Source of the DNA: Cinclus cinclus
Lineage: Eukaryota; Chordata; Aves; Passeriformes; Cinclidae
Direction of reading: 5' to 3'
DNA length: 64,000 nucleotides
Assembly (NCBI RefSeq): GCF_963662255.1
Contig: NC_085049.1
Location: 52,995,158 to 53,059,157 of the forward strand
Positions 13,927 to 27,111 of the stretch are shown one piece after another. Numbering within the stretch: position 1 is the stretch's first letter; the number at the start of each line of letters is the position of its first letter. The notes beneath the pieces were generated by a model. The model did no database searches. It saw only the letters and a program-made list of their open reading frames with translations, and was not told where the DNA came from. The translations under genes and the position numbers were made by a program.

Positions 13927-15948
13927 CATGGATGAACACTTTTTCTACACTGAACTCTAAATTAAGCCCTACTCGATCAAAGGAAAAATGGGACACTATT
14001 CCTCTATTACTTGTGCCAGGGCTGTGATTACAAAGGTAAGATGTTTCCCCTAGAAAATTTCTCACTGAATAAACATTTGTGTGCTTCTTGCATCACTAAA
14101 CAGGTAAGAGTGTTGTTAAGTGCTCAAGGTTGCTCAACGAATCTGTGGCAGAGGGAGTTAGCTCAAATCTCTTGGGTTAAATTTTGAATTTAACTGTGAA
14201 GACATGGTCCTCACAAGTTTTCGACTCTCTTATTCTATAATATACACACTTGAGCTCAAAACACCTCATTGAAAACAATCATCTTTAACTAAATTTGTTG
14301 TTTTAATAGAAAAGGCTTTCATTCTTTTAAAAAAAGAATATATATGTATAGATTGATTCAGCAATAGAATTAAATCATGTTCTATTTTAGAGAAGGGCTA
14401 ACTTGTGCCAATCATTTATATACCCTCATCTATGATAACCATATCATCAAAAACTTGCTTTCAATTTATTCTAGCTCTAGGTGAGAATCATATTTATTTA
14501 TGGTTATTTATTAGAGTAGTACATGCACTCCAAACAGGACTGGTGTCTCATTCACTGCAGGTGCAAACACCTAGAAAGGACTGTTCTGTCTGTGGAGAAT
14601 TTTCATGATTATCTAGATGGCTGGTTATTAGAGATATACGACATCCATATTTCTACTAAGCTGAGCCTTTAAATTCATCAGCCAACATTCCTTAGAGGTG
14701 TCTCTCCATAGAGGTCTTTGGGTTCATACATGCTGTTTAGCTTTCATACTTCTGTTTAGCTTTAAAACCCACGGGTAAAAAATGCAACAAAACAGAAGTG
14801 CAATTGTTCCTTGTTTGGTAACTGAGTCCTCTTCAATGATGTCAACCACCTGTGTCTTCACTGGAACTCCAGTAATACTATAAGTTTTGTAATTTACCCA
14901 TTTAGGTATGGATCTAGTTTCTTCCTTTAGCTACCCTCATGCCAGTGCCTGATTATCTGACAACTATTCCTGTCCATTTTACTTTCACCAGGGAAAGAGC
15001 AGATAGCATTGATATAAGTTTGACCATTTCTATTCTGCCAGGAATCTGTACAACCTCCTCCTCCCAAATGATAGGCCTGCTGAGATGAAGAAAACCACAG
15101 TTTGTCATTGTTTCTTCTTTTTCATCTTACAGCTGATCCATAACACCTTCTATTCTATTGTCTTGTCAATTGCTACAGGGTGAGTTTTCTTCTATTTGCC
15201 TTATCAGGTATTTGCTGCTATTCTTTTAAAAGGCATCACAGAAGCACAGAGCTCAGAATAATCTAATTACCTTATCAAGTGTCCCATTTTGAGCCCCATG
15301 CTACTCTATTGAGGTGACTACTGCCAACTAAAATAGGTAGTAGGTTAATGCTGGCTTAAACACAAGTTTTTACAGTGCAATAGGGGTGCTCTGCTAATAT
15401 ATGTTATGTCATTGAACTTCCAAAATGCCTGATGTGTTCTTTCTTTTCTTTTTCAATTTGAAAAAGGGCTGCTCCCCAAACTGAAGAGGACTGTGATAAT
15501 AATTACGTTTGTTACAACACTTTATGGCTTCTGTCTTAGAAATTTACAAAGTCATTATGGAGAGCTATGCTAAAGAATTTCACCATGTACTTTGCTTTAA
15601 GTACAAAATAAGTTCAAATTTGCAATTTCATATGCAAATTGGTTGATTAGATTAGCCACTCATGCAACAAGTGTTCAGGCAAAATAAAACTTGCTATTTA
15701 GAGGTGCTTTTTTTGTGTGTATATGGACTTTTTCATGACAGGAGTGACATTGTTGTCTTGATTTTGTAATTGAAGACCTCCACTTGAAATTAAAATTAAA
15801 GATAATATGTAACATAATCATACTATGACCAAGAAAAGTAAGAATTTATTAGAATGGTCCTGGAGATTACTTTGATAACCTGGGTGGAGGGAGGGGAAAG
15901 ATGGAGAAGAGGAAGAGGCGGGCTTGTTTACATGTTTACAAGATGAGT

Positions 15949-16019
15949 CCCCATTGTAATATTAACAGTAGAAACAGTAACAGCTTAACAGCTCTTAACA
16001 GTAGAAATAGGCCCCATTG
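15949..16019. repeat. Cluster of short direct repeats (TTAACAGTAGAAA x2)
   Basis: TTAACAGTAGAAA occurs at 15962-15974 and again near 15995-16007. Shorter AACAG-containing units lie between them, and CCCCATTG occurs on both flanks. This looks like a small decayed tandem duplication. Confidence 0.7.
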
Positions 16020-17994
16020 CCGTGGAGGCTCTGTCGGTGCTCTGCAAACCACTTCTACTGCAATAATGTATACATTTCATGTGTCCAGAAGTCAAGAGAA
16101 GTATTGGAAACTGGGAACAAGTGAAAAGAACAGTTACTGGGAGGATGATAAATGTGCTAGCAAAGCAGTTTTCAGTAGACACCTTGTCTGCATTTGAAGT
16201 AAAACATGTTAAGTTCTGATTTAATGAATATGTCAGTTTTGGGGCTTGTGTTTTTGTTTTGCTTTGTCTTTTCAGAAACAATAATTAGATATCAGAATTA
16301 TTTGCCAAGGTGGATTCTTCATCACTAAAGCTTAAATAGAAAAAAGTATTTGAGATGTTTTGCTTGGTTTTATTTTTTTTTTTAAACAAGATGTAATTAA
16401 AACAGGAACAATTTGGGCAAAGTCCTGTAGGCTAGCAGGGATCACAAATATCAGTCATTGTACTTGGTGGACTGCTAGAAAATTCCTAGCCTGCATAACT
16501 TCTTATAATACTAAGGAGAAATGTGGGAGTGGAGAGGGATGCTAATCCTGTTCCTACTCAGCTCACAAAGGTGATAGAGTAAGGGACATCAGCCACTAAT
16601 TTCTATTGCTACAAAAGCAATGGCAAGTATTAATATTTCATCATGGCTCTGAGTAACATTGCATGTATTTTTCTCAGAAGCTAAAGTCTTGAAAATTAAT
16701 GACTGGAATTTTCAACTTTTCTTAAAACAGAAAAACTAATATCTTCCTAACCTTCTCCTTTCAAAGAGACACTTGAAAACAATGCAGTTTCAGCCTGAAG
16801 GCTCAGAAAGTGATAGATAAAAGTATGCACATGCATAATTAAAAAAATAGTTGGGTTTTTTTTTTTCGAGAGAAGAGATTAATAAATTTTACATGCTTGA
16901 GGTTGGTAGTGCTGTCACTAACACTCTTGATTAATACACTGATCTGGGTACTCTAGACCTGTGCTTCTTCATCTGTAGAGAATGCAAAAAAAGAGCAGAT
17001 GCCACCCAGTTCAGATCACATGAGCAGGACATTGTTGTGGCTCAACAAAGTAGTTTTTAATCCTGAAATCACTTCAGATTCCTGGTGGGGGAAGGGTTTG
17101 GGAGGTTTTTTTTGTTTGTTTTTGTTTTAATGCCTGTGAAAGTCGTTCAATTGTGAATTACTGTAAAGGGTCCAAAAAAAGTTTCTAAATCATGTTGAGG
17201 CTGCAAACAGCCAATTACAGTGGGAGACAAAGATGGGATTCTCACAGAAGGGAGAGGCTCCTTCCAGCACTGCCTGCTGCCCTACATCACCTTCTGTCCT
17301 TAATGCTGTTGACTTCACCGAGGGCTTGCAATAAAAACTTACATGACAGCACTCATTAAGTCTGACTGGGTCCAAAAATTTTCACTGCTGTTTGCTCCTT
17401 ATGCTCCAACCTTGACTCATAAACGAAGGCAATGGTTTCCTAAGGCTGTTTTAGCAATTTAACAAGGAGCCAGTTCTTAGGAATGTAGGATCCTCCAATG
17501 AGTTAGGGACCTATGAGGTGTACATGTCCTTAACTAATAGTCAAGATAAACTGATTATGAGACCTTAACTGCAAGTACTTTATTTGGTCCTTTGCTTAGG
17601 GAAGATATTTGGTGTCTTAACTCACTGAGGTGACAATGCACTGAGTTTTAATGTTGTATAACTCCTAATAATAATTTCATATGTTGCTGTTTCCTTTTTA
17701 TTTCTCTATATTATGTTTGGATATTAAATATGTAATTTTAAAAGTTAAAGAAATTTCTTTTTTTTTTTTTTTATGAAGGGATAGCAATTTAATTCAATTT
17801 CACTTTTCTGACTCATTAATTTCCAAGTGTTTTTCTGAATGTTTTGGAGTTATTTGCATGCTTGTTTTGTTTGAGCAGACATTTTTAATTCTTGTCCATT
17901 GTGGGTTGGCTCTCTATTTATATACTCAAATTTGTATTGAGTTGTATGGCCAGAGCTAACAAAGTGTGAGCAATTTATTTTGTACCATTACTTT

Positions 17995-18073
17995 TATATA
18001 CATATATATAGATATAATATATATGTGTATATATATATATATACATATACATACATACATATATACACATATA
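17995..18073. repeat. TA/CATA microsatellite
   Basis: A compound array of TA, TG and CATA units, about 80 bp. It is strongly self-complementary and likely polymorphic. Confidence 0.95.
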
Positions 18074-20304
18074 ATTAATCATTAGTTATTGATTGCAAAC
18101 TAGTTTATGCTCAACTGGAAATGTGTGATTCCTAAAAAGCAGTCCAACTAGAAGATAGCTTGGGACCTGCAAATTGATAATATGAACATGAGTTAATCAA
18201 AGTGAGTAAATCAACCCCTGTGTAAGGTACAACACAATATTTTTAAAATAAGTTAAATCTCAAAGTAGGTCCTTAGTCAGCCAAACTTGTGAAAAAGCTG
18301 GGAGGAGAGAAGCAGTGGACTCACACAGAGCAGTAATTATATGATATTCCATTTTACTTAAAGGTCAGGACTCTGGCCTCATGTCCAGTTGCCCCAAAGT
18401 TCTCAAGCAGTGCAAGACAATGAGGAATCTGCTCTTAGTACAGTGCAATCCCTGGTGTTACAGACTGCTACTCCCTTCTCCTTACAGCCACAAAATGTTA
18501 AATTGGGAATAAACAGCTTTCACAGAACTCGTATCAATGATTCTGCCTAAGAGAACTGTCTTAATTGGAGATTAATTATGATTATGAGAAAATCTAAGCC
18601 CCGGCCTTATGGATTCATCCTGTTCTGGGCTGGTGGTGTGCTCCTCATGAATCTGCTGTAGTCTTGGCACCCAGAGAAATGTTATTCCCAAGATGGTCCC
18701 AGACTGAGGAAGATCAAAAAGGTGATTTAAGAGCCTGTACTTGAGTAAAGCACAATCACAAATAGCTCAAAGTTCTTCAGGAATGTGGAAATATCAGAAT
18801 AGCATCCTCTGGAAGCATTCAAACTTGAACAGTTCATCCATGTAAAGGCAAGATGCCAGAGGAGGACTTTGAAGCCGGTGCACCTTTTATTAATGCAAGG
18901 AGTATTATAAAGTATCAGTTTTGCCAGTGTATGCTTCTGCCTGGAAATGGTGCCAATAACATTTCTGTTCTTAATTCCAGTTTCTCCCATCCTCTCATGA
19001 CTGCAGCCACAGCTGACCATCACTCTCTGATGCTTCTTTCTGCAATACCTGCTGACCTGGTTTTCTATGACTTTAATACCTATTTGTTGTCCCTGGCTCT
19101 ACTACTCCTTTTCTACTACTGTGGACAATTTACTCCTTTACCTGTATGTAGAACTTGCCCCAGCAATAGTGTCACTGAATATATTCTAACTCTTTAAGTA
19201 ATTCTAGACCAATTGAGAAAGTATTCAACATCCCCCTAATATGCTATATTCCATTGCTTTTCCAGTGTTTTCCTCTTAGGTTTTTAATATTATGGAAGCA
19301 GAAATTGAATATTTTTGGTGCCAACTGACCTTGATATTATGTTGTAAAAGTTAGCCTAATGACTTCATGAGAGAGAGAATTAAGGTAACTTAATTAACAC
19401 TTAATGTGTGGGAAGAATTGGTTCAGAGTGAGAAATCTCAGTATCCTGGAGATGCTGAGAAAAAGGATTCCTCAAATTCTACACTGTATAGGATCCTTGT
19501 TTCAAGATCTCTTCCAAGGCAGAATCTCACTCCATCACACATAATGTTCTCAGGAATATATGATTGAATTGCCCATGTAATTGTGCTCTGACCACAGAAA
19601 ATATGTCAAATGACTGTGAGAAACCCTTCTTTAACCTTGTATTTTAACATGGCATAAAGGCAGCTTTATAATGTAGAAGACACTTCAGGTTCTATCCAGA
19701 AGTATCAAAGTTTTATTTCAAAATATGTATTTCTTTCCTACACTGGTGTCCTAAGTACTGGATTTAAAATTCATATTGTCAGGATTGTTTGTAAATATGT
19801 GTATGTGCATATTAAGATATTCACGTGCTTCTGAGTAGAGGTAGAATAATAAACCTTGATGCAAAGGAGGCTAAAGGATTTCAATGTATCTAAGAACTAC
19901 TGGAATGTTAAATTCAGAGTTTAAATTTTCCAATACTAGCCTAGTTTTTAAAATTAAGATTTTCGTGAGAGTATTGGTCAGTCATTTATATGGAGCTAAA
20001 GTACTAAGAACAGACAAATCTTTAAAATTGGCAGAATGATGCTGTTTGTAATTTTGAGGTAACTACTTTCAGATCCTTAAGTAGACCTATTTTTTTGAGA
20101 GTAGATCTTCACTTTATAGAAAACTAACATCTGTAAAACTTTTCAGTGCAAAACTTCTCAGTCTGGATATCAAAGCATATGAAAGCATCAGGTTCTGCTT
20201 GATTACAACTAGTGCCCAGAAAATTATTGCAAATAACGCTGTATAACAAACTTGCTTATGCAGAATTGTATTTTTAGTAACAGCAAACATTTCTAAAGCA
20301 TATT

Positions 20305-20406
20305 ATTTATGTTCTTCTTTTTTACAGACTTTTTGGTAAGATTTTGTATTTACTCATTTATATTCTTCTTTTTTACAGACTTTTTGGTAAGATTTTGTAT
20401 TTACTC
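20305..20406 (+). repeat. 51-bp tandem duplication, two copies
   Basis: Copy 1 is 20305-20355 and copy 2 is 20356-20406. I find a single difference (G at 20311, A at 20362), so the duplication is recent. Each copy holds a pyrimidine tract ending in TTTACAG, then the 8 bases ACTTTTTG (20328-20335 and 20379-20386), then GTAAGA. That is an acceptor-like and donor-like pair around a possible micro-exon. Duplication is seen directly; splicing is only a possibility. Confidence 0.97.
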
Positions 20407-23400
20407 TAATCTGTCAATTGGATTTAGATCACTTTATTCTTAGACCTTTATACTTAGAAAGTCTATCCACTTTTGCAAAGAGGTAAAGCTGTATCTGGAC
20501 TGAAATATTTGCAGAACATTTGAGGGAATTAATTATCCCACCACACTGAACTCAACTGTCTGAGGTGAAGCAAATGGAAAAGTCCTACATCTGGAAAGTT
20601 TAAAGAAGCAGAAATTTAAATACTTGGGTTTATTCGCGTTTGACCCATGCTTAGAATTTGCCACTGTAATTGAACATGTGATAGCCGTGAAGTGTGCTAG
20701 CTGACTTCTGTGCACTGGTGCTATAATAAGCACTGTTCTGTTTCATGGCCAAATTCTCTTCATCAACAGAACATTTTAAAAGTTTCTACTGAAAAATTGC
20801 AGCAGCTTTCATGTTGGAAAAATTTTAGTAAGATGCTGGTTTTAGACAGCTTCATATTTCCTGGCAAGCAAGTAAAGCAGGTTGAAAAATTTTCCTCTTG
20901 GAAAATGTGGCTTTGCTGAAATAAGAACTTTGTGTGAGAAAATGTCAATTTCAATGCATATTTTTTTTTATATTACAATTCGGGTAATCAAAACAAAGCC
21001 CTCCACGTTTCAAAGTGACAGTTTGAAACAAAGATACTTTTCTGTTCCAAATAATTGCTTGAATTAAAAACAAACAAACAAAACAACAAGTCAAGTTGCT
21101 CAGGAAGTTTTATGCCATTCAGAGGTCTAGCAACTTTTCATTTTGACATTTTCATTTTGAAAATTCTTATAGTTTTCATTCTCAGTTTTTTTGATACTCC
21201 AATTTTTCATCCTGTCTTGAAGTAGAAACTAATTTCCTATGGAACAAAATTTTGTTTCCCAACCAGTTCTGCAAGAGACCAGTCAGACTAAGATTTTCTA
21301 TAGGAATAAGGGAGGAATAATTCATAAACATATGAATGTCAGTTGCAGTTACCCAACTGATCTCCCAAGCTGCTTTGAAGTAGCTCAGGAGAAAACAATT
21401 TCATTATCAGATGTGATATACCTCAGAGTCTGTGCTCCTCAGACTGCCCTTACAAGCAACACTACACATGGGAAGCTGTTTTAGATTTTCCTTTGTCGGT
21501 GCTGCACAGACAAGTCCTTTAGAAAATATCTGGTTTAGAATAACTTCAGAAATCTTCCTCGGGTCTGTCACTAATGTCTGTGAGAACTGGGGACAATCTT
21601 TCCATGTGAAAAGGATGTAAAGACTTCACCAGCCCCTTTTTGTTACCAAACTAACTCCATCCTGCATGATTTGTGCCAACCAATCTGTTCTATTTTTCTT
21701 GTTTTATGAAATTGTATTTTTTTGCATGTGTAGTCAAGGATCTAACAATCTGAAAAATTATATCTGAATAATGACCTGCCTCTTGATTTCCACTGTGCTT
21801 AAGAGATAACTTTTGTTCACTACAATCCTTCACAACCACCCTCTGTCATCTATTATAAGCAATAATCTACACAATGAAAAACAGTAAACCATACCTGTAG
21901 AACATTGCAGATGGCCAGTTAAGTCACTATTATAACTAGAGGTGGTCAAGAATTCTGTAGGAAATAAAGGATTCTCTAAACATGGATTTTGCTCGTCATA
22001 ATCACTGTTGTCTAGAATTCACTATCTAGCTCACGGAAATATGAGATTATTTTTCACTTGAGTTTTAGTCTCTGATGTTCTGAATGTCTGATATATAAAT
22101 ATCTGGTATATGAGTATCTGATGCTGAAAAGTGTTTCTCTAAAAATAAAACATCCATCTCACATGTTTTGCAAAGACTAATCAGCAAAACTTGTGAATCT
22201 GACTAATTATGTCATAGTTTATGATTTTGACTGTGGTGGTAGCAGATCAGCACCATTTTCTCTAGGAAATTACATCTAACAAATATATTTTCCAGTCCAG
22301 AAGTGGTGCTAGAAACAGTATCAATAAGCCTGGAATTCACCCAGTGATGTAGAGTGTTGGATGTTATTGGAGAAGAAAATAAATATGTGTTTGTTTCTGA
22401 AGGTCATACAGTTAAAAAGATGTATAATGCTATAAACAGCTTGTTTCGGTACAAGAATTTCCATTGCAGAAGATGTGTGGTATTTTCCTCATTCTTTCCT
22501 GATTCATTGTGAGGGTAGACTTTACTGCATCATCTAAAAAGGGTGCTATTAGGCATGAATAACAAGGGACTGCTTCCTTAATAATGTAATAAGAATCTAC
22601 AGTTTGATTAGCCAATCTGTGTTTCACAGAATGAATCAGAATGCAAGATAATTCTTTGTAGATAGAACATGCTCTTAAGAAAGGATTTTTGAAACAGCTT
22701 CTGGGACTAAGATTTAGTGTCTTATACACATATACATGTCCATGCATCTTGGATATATCCCAAAATTTAGGATGTAATCACTGGAAAATATTCAGCTTTC
22801 CCAAAGTGTTATAAATGGAAGTAGATAAATGCCCTAATGGTCAAGGGAAGGTTGCCTTGCATAAGCTTTGCACTTTACAGCACTGTGGCTATCAGTGCAT
22901 GGCTAGGCAAAAATTAGCATAGCTGTCTCTCAGTGATAACATTTATATCTGGACCCAACCCTCTACAGAGTTCATGGATGTTTTGTTTCCGTTCCATCAG
23001 GGCTGATGATAGTCATGTGTTTCAAATTGTTGTCTCAGACTGGATGGTCAAGAGACTTCTTGAGCAGAGATGTTTCAGGAAACTGAATCTGCAGAAAGCA
23101 AGATGTAGTACAGAGTCCTTTATGAGACCTTATTCCTAAATCATATATCTGCTATGATTCTGGGAGGATTTTTATGCTACTTCTCCCATAAAAAAATGCT
23201 CAGTTTCTTGTAACATTGGAACATTTGGATCTGCTTCGATTCATTAGCATTGCATGAGGAGGGGAGGAAGCTGAAACTCAGGTTTTGCTCTGCTTGGATG
23301 CTCTCATGGTTTCCAAGAGGAGCTAAAGTTCAAAGCAGAAAAGTTATTTAATGTTGCTTTTCTGTAAATCTTAGAAAGAAAATATCAGTATGGAGTAAAC

Positions 23401-24733
23401 CTAATCTATCAATAGGAGCTCTAAGACAGTGCATGGTTGACATGTCTCTTTCTGTCACAGGGGTGACACTGTTCAGCAAACAGTTAAACACATTTGGGGA
23501 AGAAACACAGTTCCCTGCCATAATGCGGTAGGTTATTATCCAATTAAAAATGATCTGATAAAAACACTTTTTAACATTTGTCACATTTTTTGCCTGTTTG
23601 TGATCCAGCCAAAGAATTTCTATCATTTTGTGAATGCAACCAAGATATAACTAACTGTTGCCATACCAATAACTAGGAAGAAAAAGAACCTCCCCCACAT
23701 GTTCTACCCACACAGATCTGATGGGCACAGTTTGTGAAATGCCTTGGGAATAAAATGGTGCAGCAACCGATGGATGCACATGGCTGCTGCAGTTGGATCT
23801 GGCCTGGAATCTACATGCTCTGTGTGTGTACTGTGTACATACATATGGAGTACATGTGAATCACTGAGGCATTGTATCTGCTCATGCTCACAAACACAGC
23901 TCCCATTTAACTCACTAACTTAACTTCTTTTCCTCCGTCTGTCAAATTCTGCCAGAGGAGCTGCGGGCATGAATCTGGCTGTAGCTGTCTAACAGTACAA
24001 CTTGCATAATCCCCACAGCAGAATAGTGAGATTATTCTTATTTTCCTTTGTTCCAAATTGAGAGCAATTTTGCCTGTGCAGCATCTTGTGGTGTTTAATG
24101 TCTGTGTGTTCAGTGATGCCTTTTCATTGACACTAGATGTTCTGACATTCATATGTAAAGTGAGGAAGTCTTTATGGAATGCAACTTATGCTTTCACTTT
24201 TAATATGTCCACTAAATTTCATTTTAAAGCAGCATTTCTTTTCCCCATCCTTCTCTCTGTCTTCTTGGCTGTTAGACTGTGTCTTGGAATAGCATTCAAC
24301 TATTTCTGGATGATGGCACTGTGCTTAGCCCATCATGAAAACCAATACATATATGTTTTAAAATGGATAAGGTTCTGAAGCAGTGTCTGAGCTAATTATT
24401 TCTCACTTATGTTATAAAACAGCAACTAAAACAAAAAACAAATCTCTGTAGTCCAAGGAAAACACTCAGGAGAAAAGCGAATGAAGAAAATGTAGTTCCT
24501 TAATCTTTAGGCACTCAAAGATATTAAATTTACTGCTCAGTTATCATTGCCTTGTAATGCTAATGTTGTGATATGACTTAATGTTATGAATAAATACAGT
24601 CATTGAACCCTCAACATTGAAAAAATTAAGCCAGTTCAAGTCAAAATAAATTTTGCATGATAAGGGAGGATTTCTGCAAAATGAAAGGAAATCCCAAGCT
24701 GCTTCATTTTCATATCAGTCAAAAATATTTATA

Positions 24734-24755
24734 TAAAATAAAATAAAATAAAATA
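24734..24755. repeat. (TAAAA)n microsatellite
   Basis: Four complete TAAAA units and a partial one are visible in AT-rich sequence. Confidence 0.9.
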
Positions 24756-25288
24756 TCATTTGTTTGTGGGCTGCTTAAGACTTTTACCCCTTCCTTCCTC
24801 ATTTTAATCTACTATGAAATTCTTCTATTTTGAAAACATAGAAAACAAAGAAAAATTCTGACCCTTCTGACCCCAGCTTTTAAAGATTTCTATTGATTTT
24901 TTTAGCTAACATTTTTCATCAAGTTCTACCCACACTCACAGATAGCTTCTGCAATATGTTCCCCTTCTCTTCACTGAAAATGCCATTAAAAATAACAAGT
25001 AACGGATGACAGTAACTGGTCATCAATAGCATAGTACCTCCTTTTTAACAATGGATCCATACTTTTATATACACTTAACTGTGTGCAAGGTTTTAGAAAT
25101 CATGTTCCAGTGTAATATATGTGGTCATTTTAAATTTGTCTAATGCACTCTATATTGAATTCAAGCTTTCAACACTGACCAATATGTATTCTCACATTTA
25201 TGCAGGACTGTTTTTACATATGTTTGCTAATAAATATATCTTCTAAGATATTTGATGGGAATAAAGTTTAGGATGGATAGATCTACCT

Positions 25289-25725
25289 CTCTGGGGAACC
25301 TGTTCCAGTGTTTCACTTCCCTCATAAAATAAAATTTCTTCCTGATATCTAGTATACATCCACCCTCCTTTAGTTTAAATCATTATCCCTTGTCCTGTTG
25401 CTGCAGGCCCTACTGAAATGTCTGTACCCATCCCTCTTATGTGCCCCTTTTGAGTACTGATGGGCTACAATGAGGTCTTCCTGGAATCTCCTCATCTCCA
25501 GGCTGAGTAACCCAAACTATATAAGACTTTACTCACAGGAAAGGTGCTCCATCCCTCTGATCATTTTTGTGAATCCAACAGATTCACTGCTTTCCTGTGC
25601 TTAGCACCTCAGAGCTGTTTTCAATAGTCCAGGTGGGGTTTCAGAAGAGCAGAATAGAGGGGCATAATCACCTTCCTTGACATGCTGGCCATGACCATTT
25701 TGATACAACCAGAAAATGGAAGCCA
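25289..25725 (-). mobile_element. CR1 LINE fragment, minus orientation, lacking its 3' tail
   Basis: The plus strand reads as the reverse complement of the CR1 3' region: a segment matching 'cctgttccagtgt' near 25299, a block matching 'tttcttcctgatatcta' near 25338, 'cccttgtcctgttgctgca' near 25387, a block matching 'tcctcatctccaggctga' near 25488, and a 'ccaggtggggtttcagaagagcagaatagagggg' type block near 25630-25661. The terminal portion with the short-motif repeats is absent on the left, although CR1 copies normally keep this end. The tail has therefore been deleted or has diverged. Edges are approximate. No working frame remains. Confidence 0.9.
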
Positions 25726-27111
25726 GAATATGGAATCTTCTAATCTGACTACACACCATAGGATTCACCCACTTAGATCTGCAGTGGCTTCAGCAACTCA
25801 TGATGAAGAAAACTGCTCAGGGCGTTCATGTCAGATTTGATAAAACTTCTGCTAAAGCATCCATTCAAATAGGTCAGAAGTTTTAATGGTAAATCTATCA
25901 GACATTTTTTTCTGAGGTCATGAACTGTGAAGAATTTGTTCCTTCTGGCTGTCAGTAGGTCTGCTCTTCTGGAAAATAAAAGCAGTATTTAGCTAAGGAT
26001 ACAGCTTTCCTCTGGGACACATACACATTCATCTGATTTCAGTGGGGCTTACAAATTTCACATGAGGATTAAATGAGTCCTCTAATAATTAATTGTAAGT
26101 AATTTTAGGTTGACTTTAACTGTTCCAGTTAAAAGTTCAGGTACAGAACCATTTATAATAACAGACCAAGCAGCAGAAAAGCATCAGTCTCTTTTGTCAC
26201 CTGATGTAGTTGTCACAGATACACGCATCCAACTCTCTGCTGAGGTTAAAGGGGAAAAGCTTTAAACATAATTTCTCTGTCTCCTCACTTCTGTGTTATG
26301 AGAAGGTTGGCTTTTATTTTCCATAAGAAATTTCAGCTCCAGCCAAGCCAGCATCTTGTATCTTTACATGACCTTCTAAGTTACACAGGCATTGATAGCA
26401 GAGATCAGAGTTAAGAGAAAACCTGTCCCACACTACACCAAAGTGAATTGGGATCACTGAATGCACAACTTGTCCTGCTTTTTCCTACATCACAGACAAG
26501 TATGAAACATTTGTGTGCCTGCTATAATGGTGCACACAATTGTGTAGGTTAGATTATATATTAATATTAACTTTACTTTGCACAGCTAATAAAAAATTAA
26601 GACCTTTCCAGATACGATAACAGGATTTTATTACCAATACACAAGTATTTCCCTTCAAGAAGTTAATTCATAGTAGGTTCAGAGTTTTGCAAGTGATGCC
26701 TCAAATGCTGGTCTTGCTGTTGTATACTGCACTTTTATATATACTCCTTCATACTGCCTTTCTGTTTACTTAACAGAATGGTATTTAACTTTTGGAACTT
26801 TACAGATTTTTTGGCACACTGGAAGAAACCAACCTGTTTATTAAATTCATGATTGAAGGAAATCACTCTAAGCCTAATAAGATTTATATGTTTCCATTCA
26901 GTGTCAGCAGGGAGTCAGATTAAATCAAGGCTGAAGGTCTCAGCTGTGTTCAAACCCTTGATCAAGCTACTAATGCATTAGTTTGAAAAGTATGACAAGA
27001 TGATTAAATGATTTAAATAGCCCTGTGCTTTTTGAGATGGCTGATATAATGAAAGAAATTATTTTTGCAGCAAAAGTATATATTTCTTAAAATCATATTT
27101 ATAAAATGTGA
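25726..27111. other. No gene seen between CR1 fragment and LTR
   Basis: AT-rich, CpG-poor sequence. No open frame of note, no recognised repeat and no CpG cluster. Confidence 0.55.

Larger units (their letters stand above)
13927..25288. other. Gene-less AT-rich stretch
   Basis: About 11 kb without a recognised exon. Notable items are a cluster of short direct repeats at 15949-16019, the TA-rich microsatellite at 17995-18073, the 51-bp duplication at 20305-20406 and an AAAAT array at 24734-24755. The largest open frames (about 98-114 codons around 15.9-16.3 kb, 18.7-19.2 kb and 22.4-22.7 kb) have no domain I recognise and overlap each other on opposite strands, as chance frames do. Confidence 0.55.

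Noticed and set aside
18853..19197. 114-codon plus-strand frame with a hydrophobic C-terminal stretch
   Set aside because: A minus-strand frame of similar size overlaps it, no domain is recognised, and hydrophobic runs are common in T-rich chance frames.
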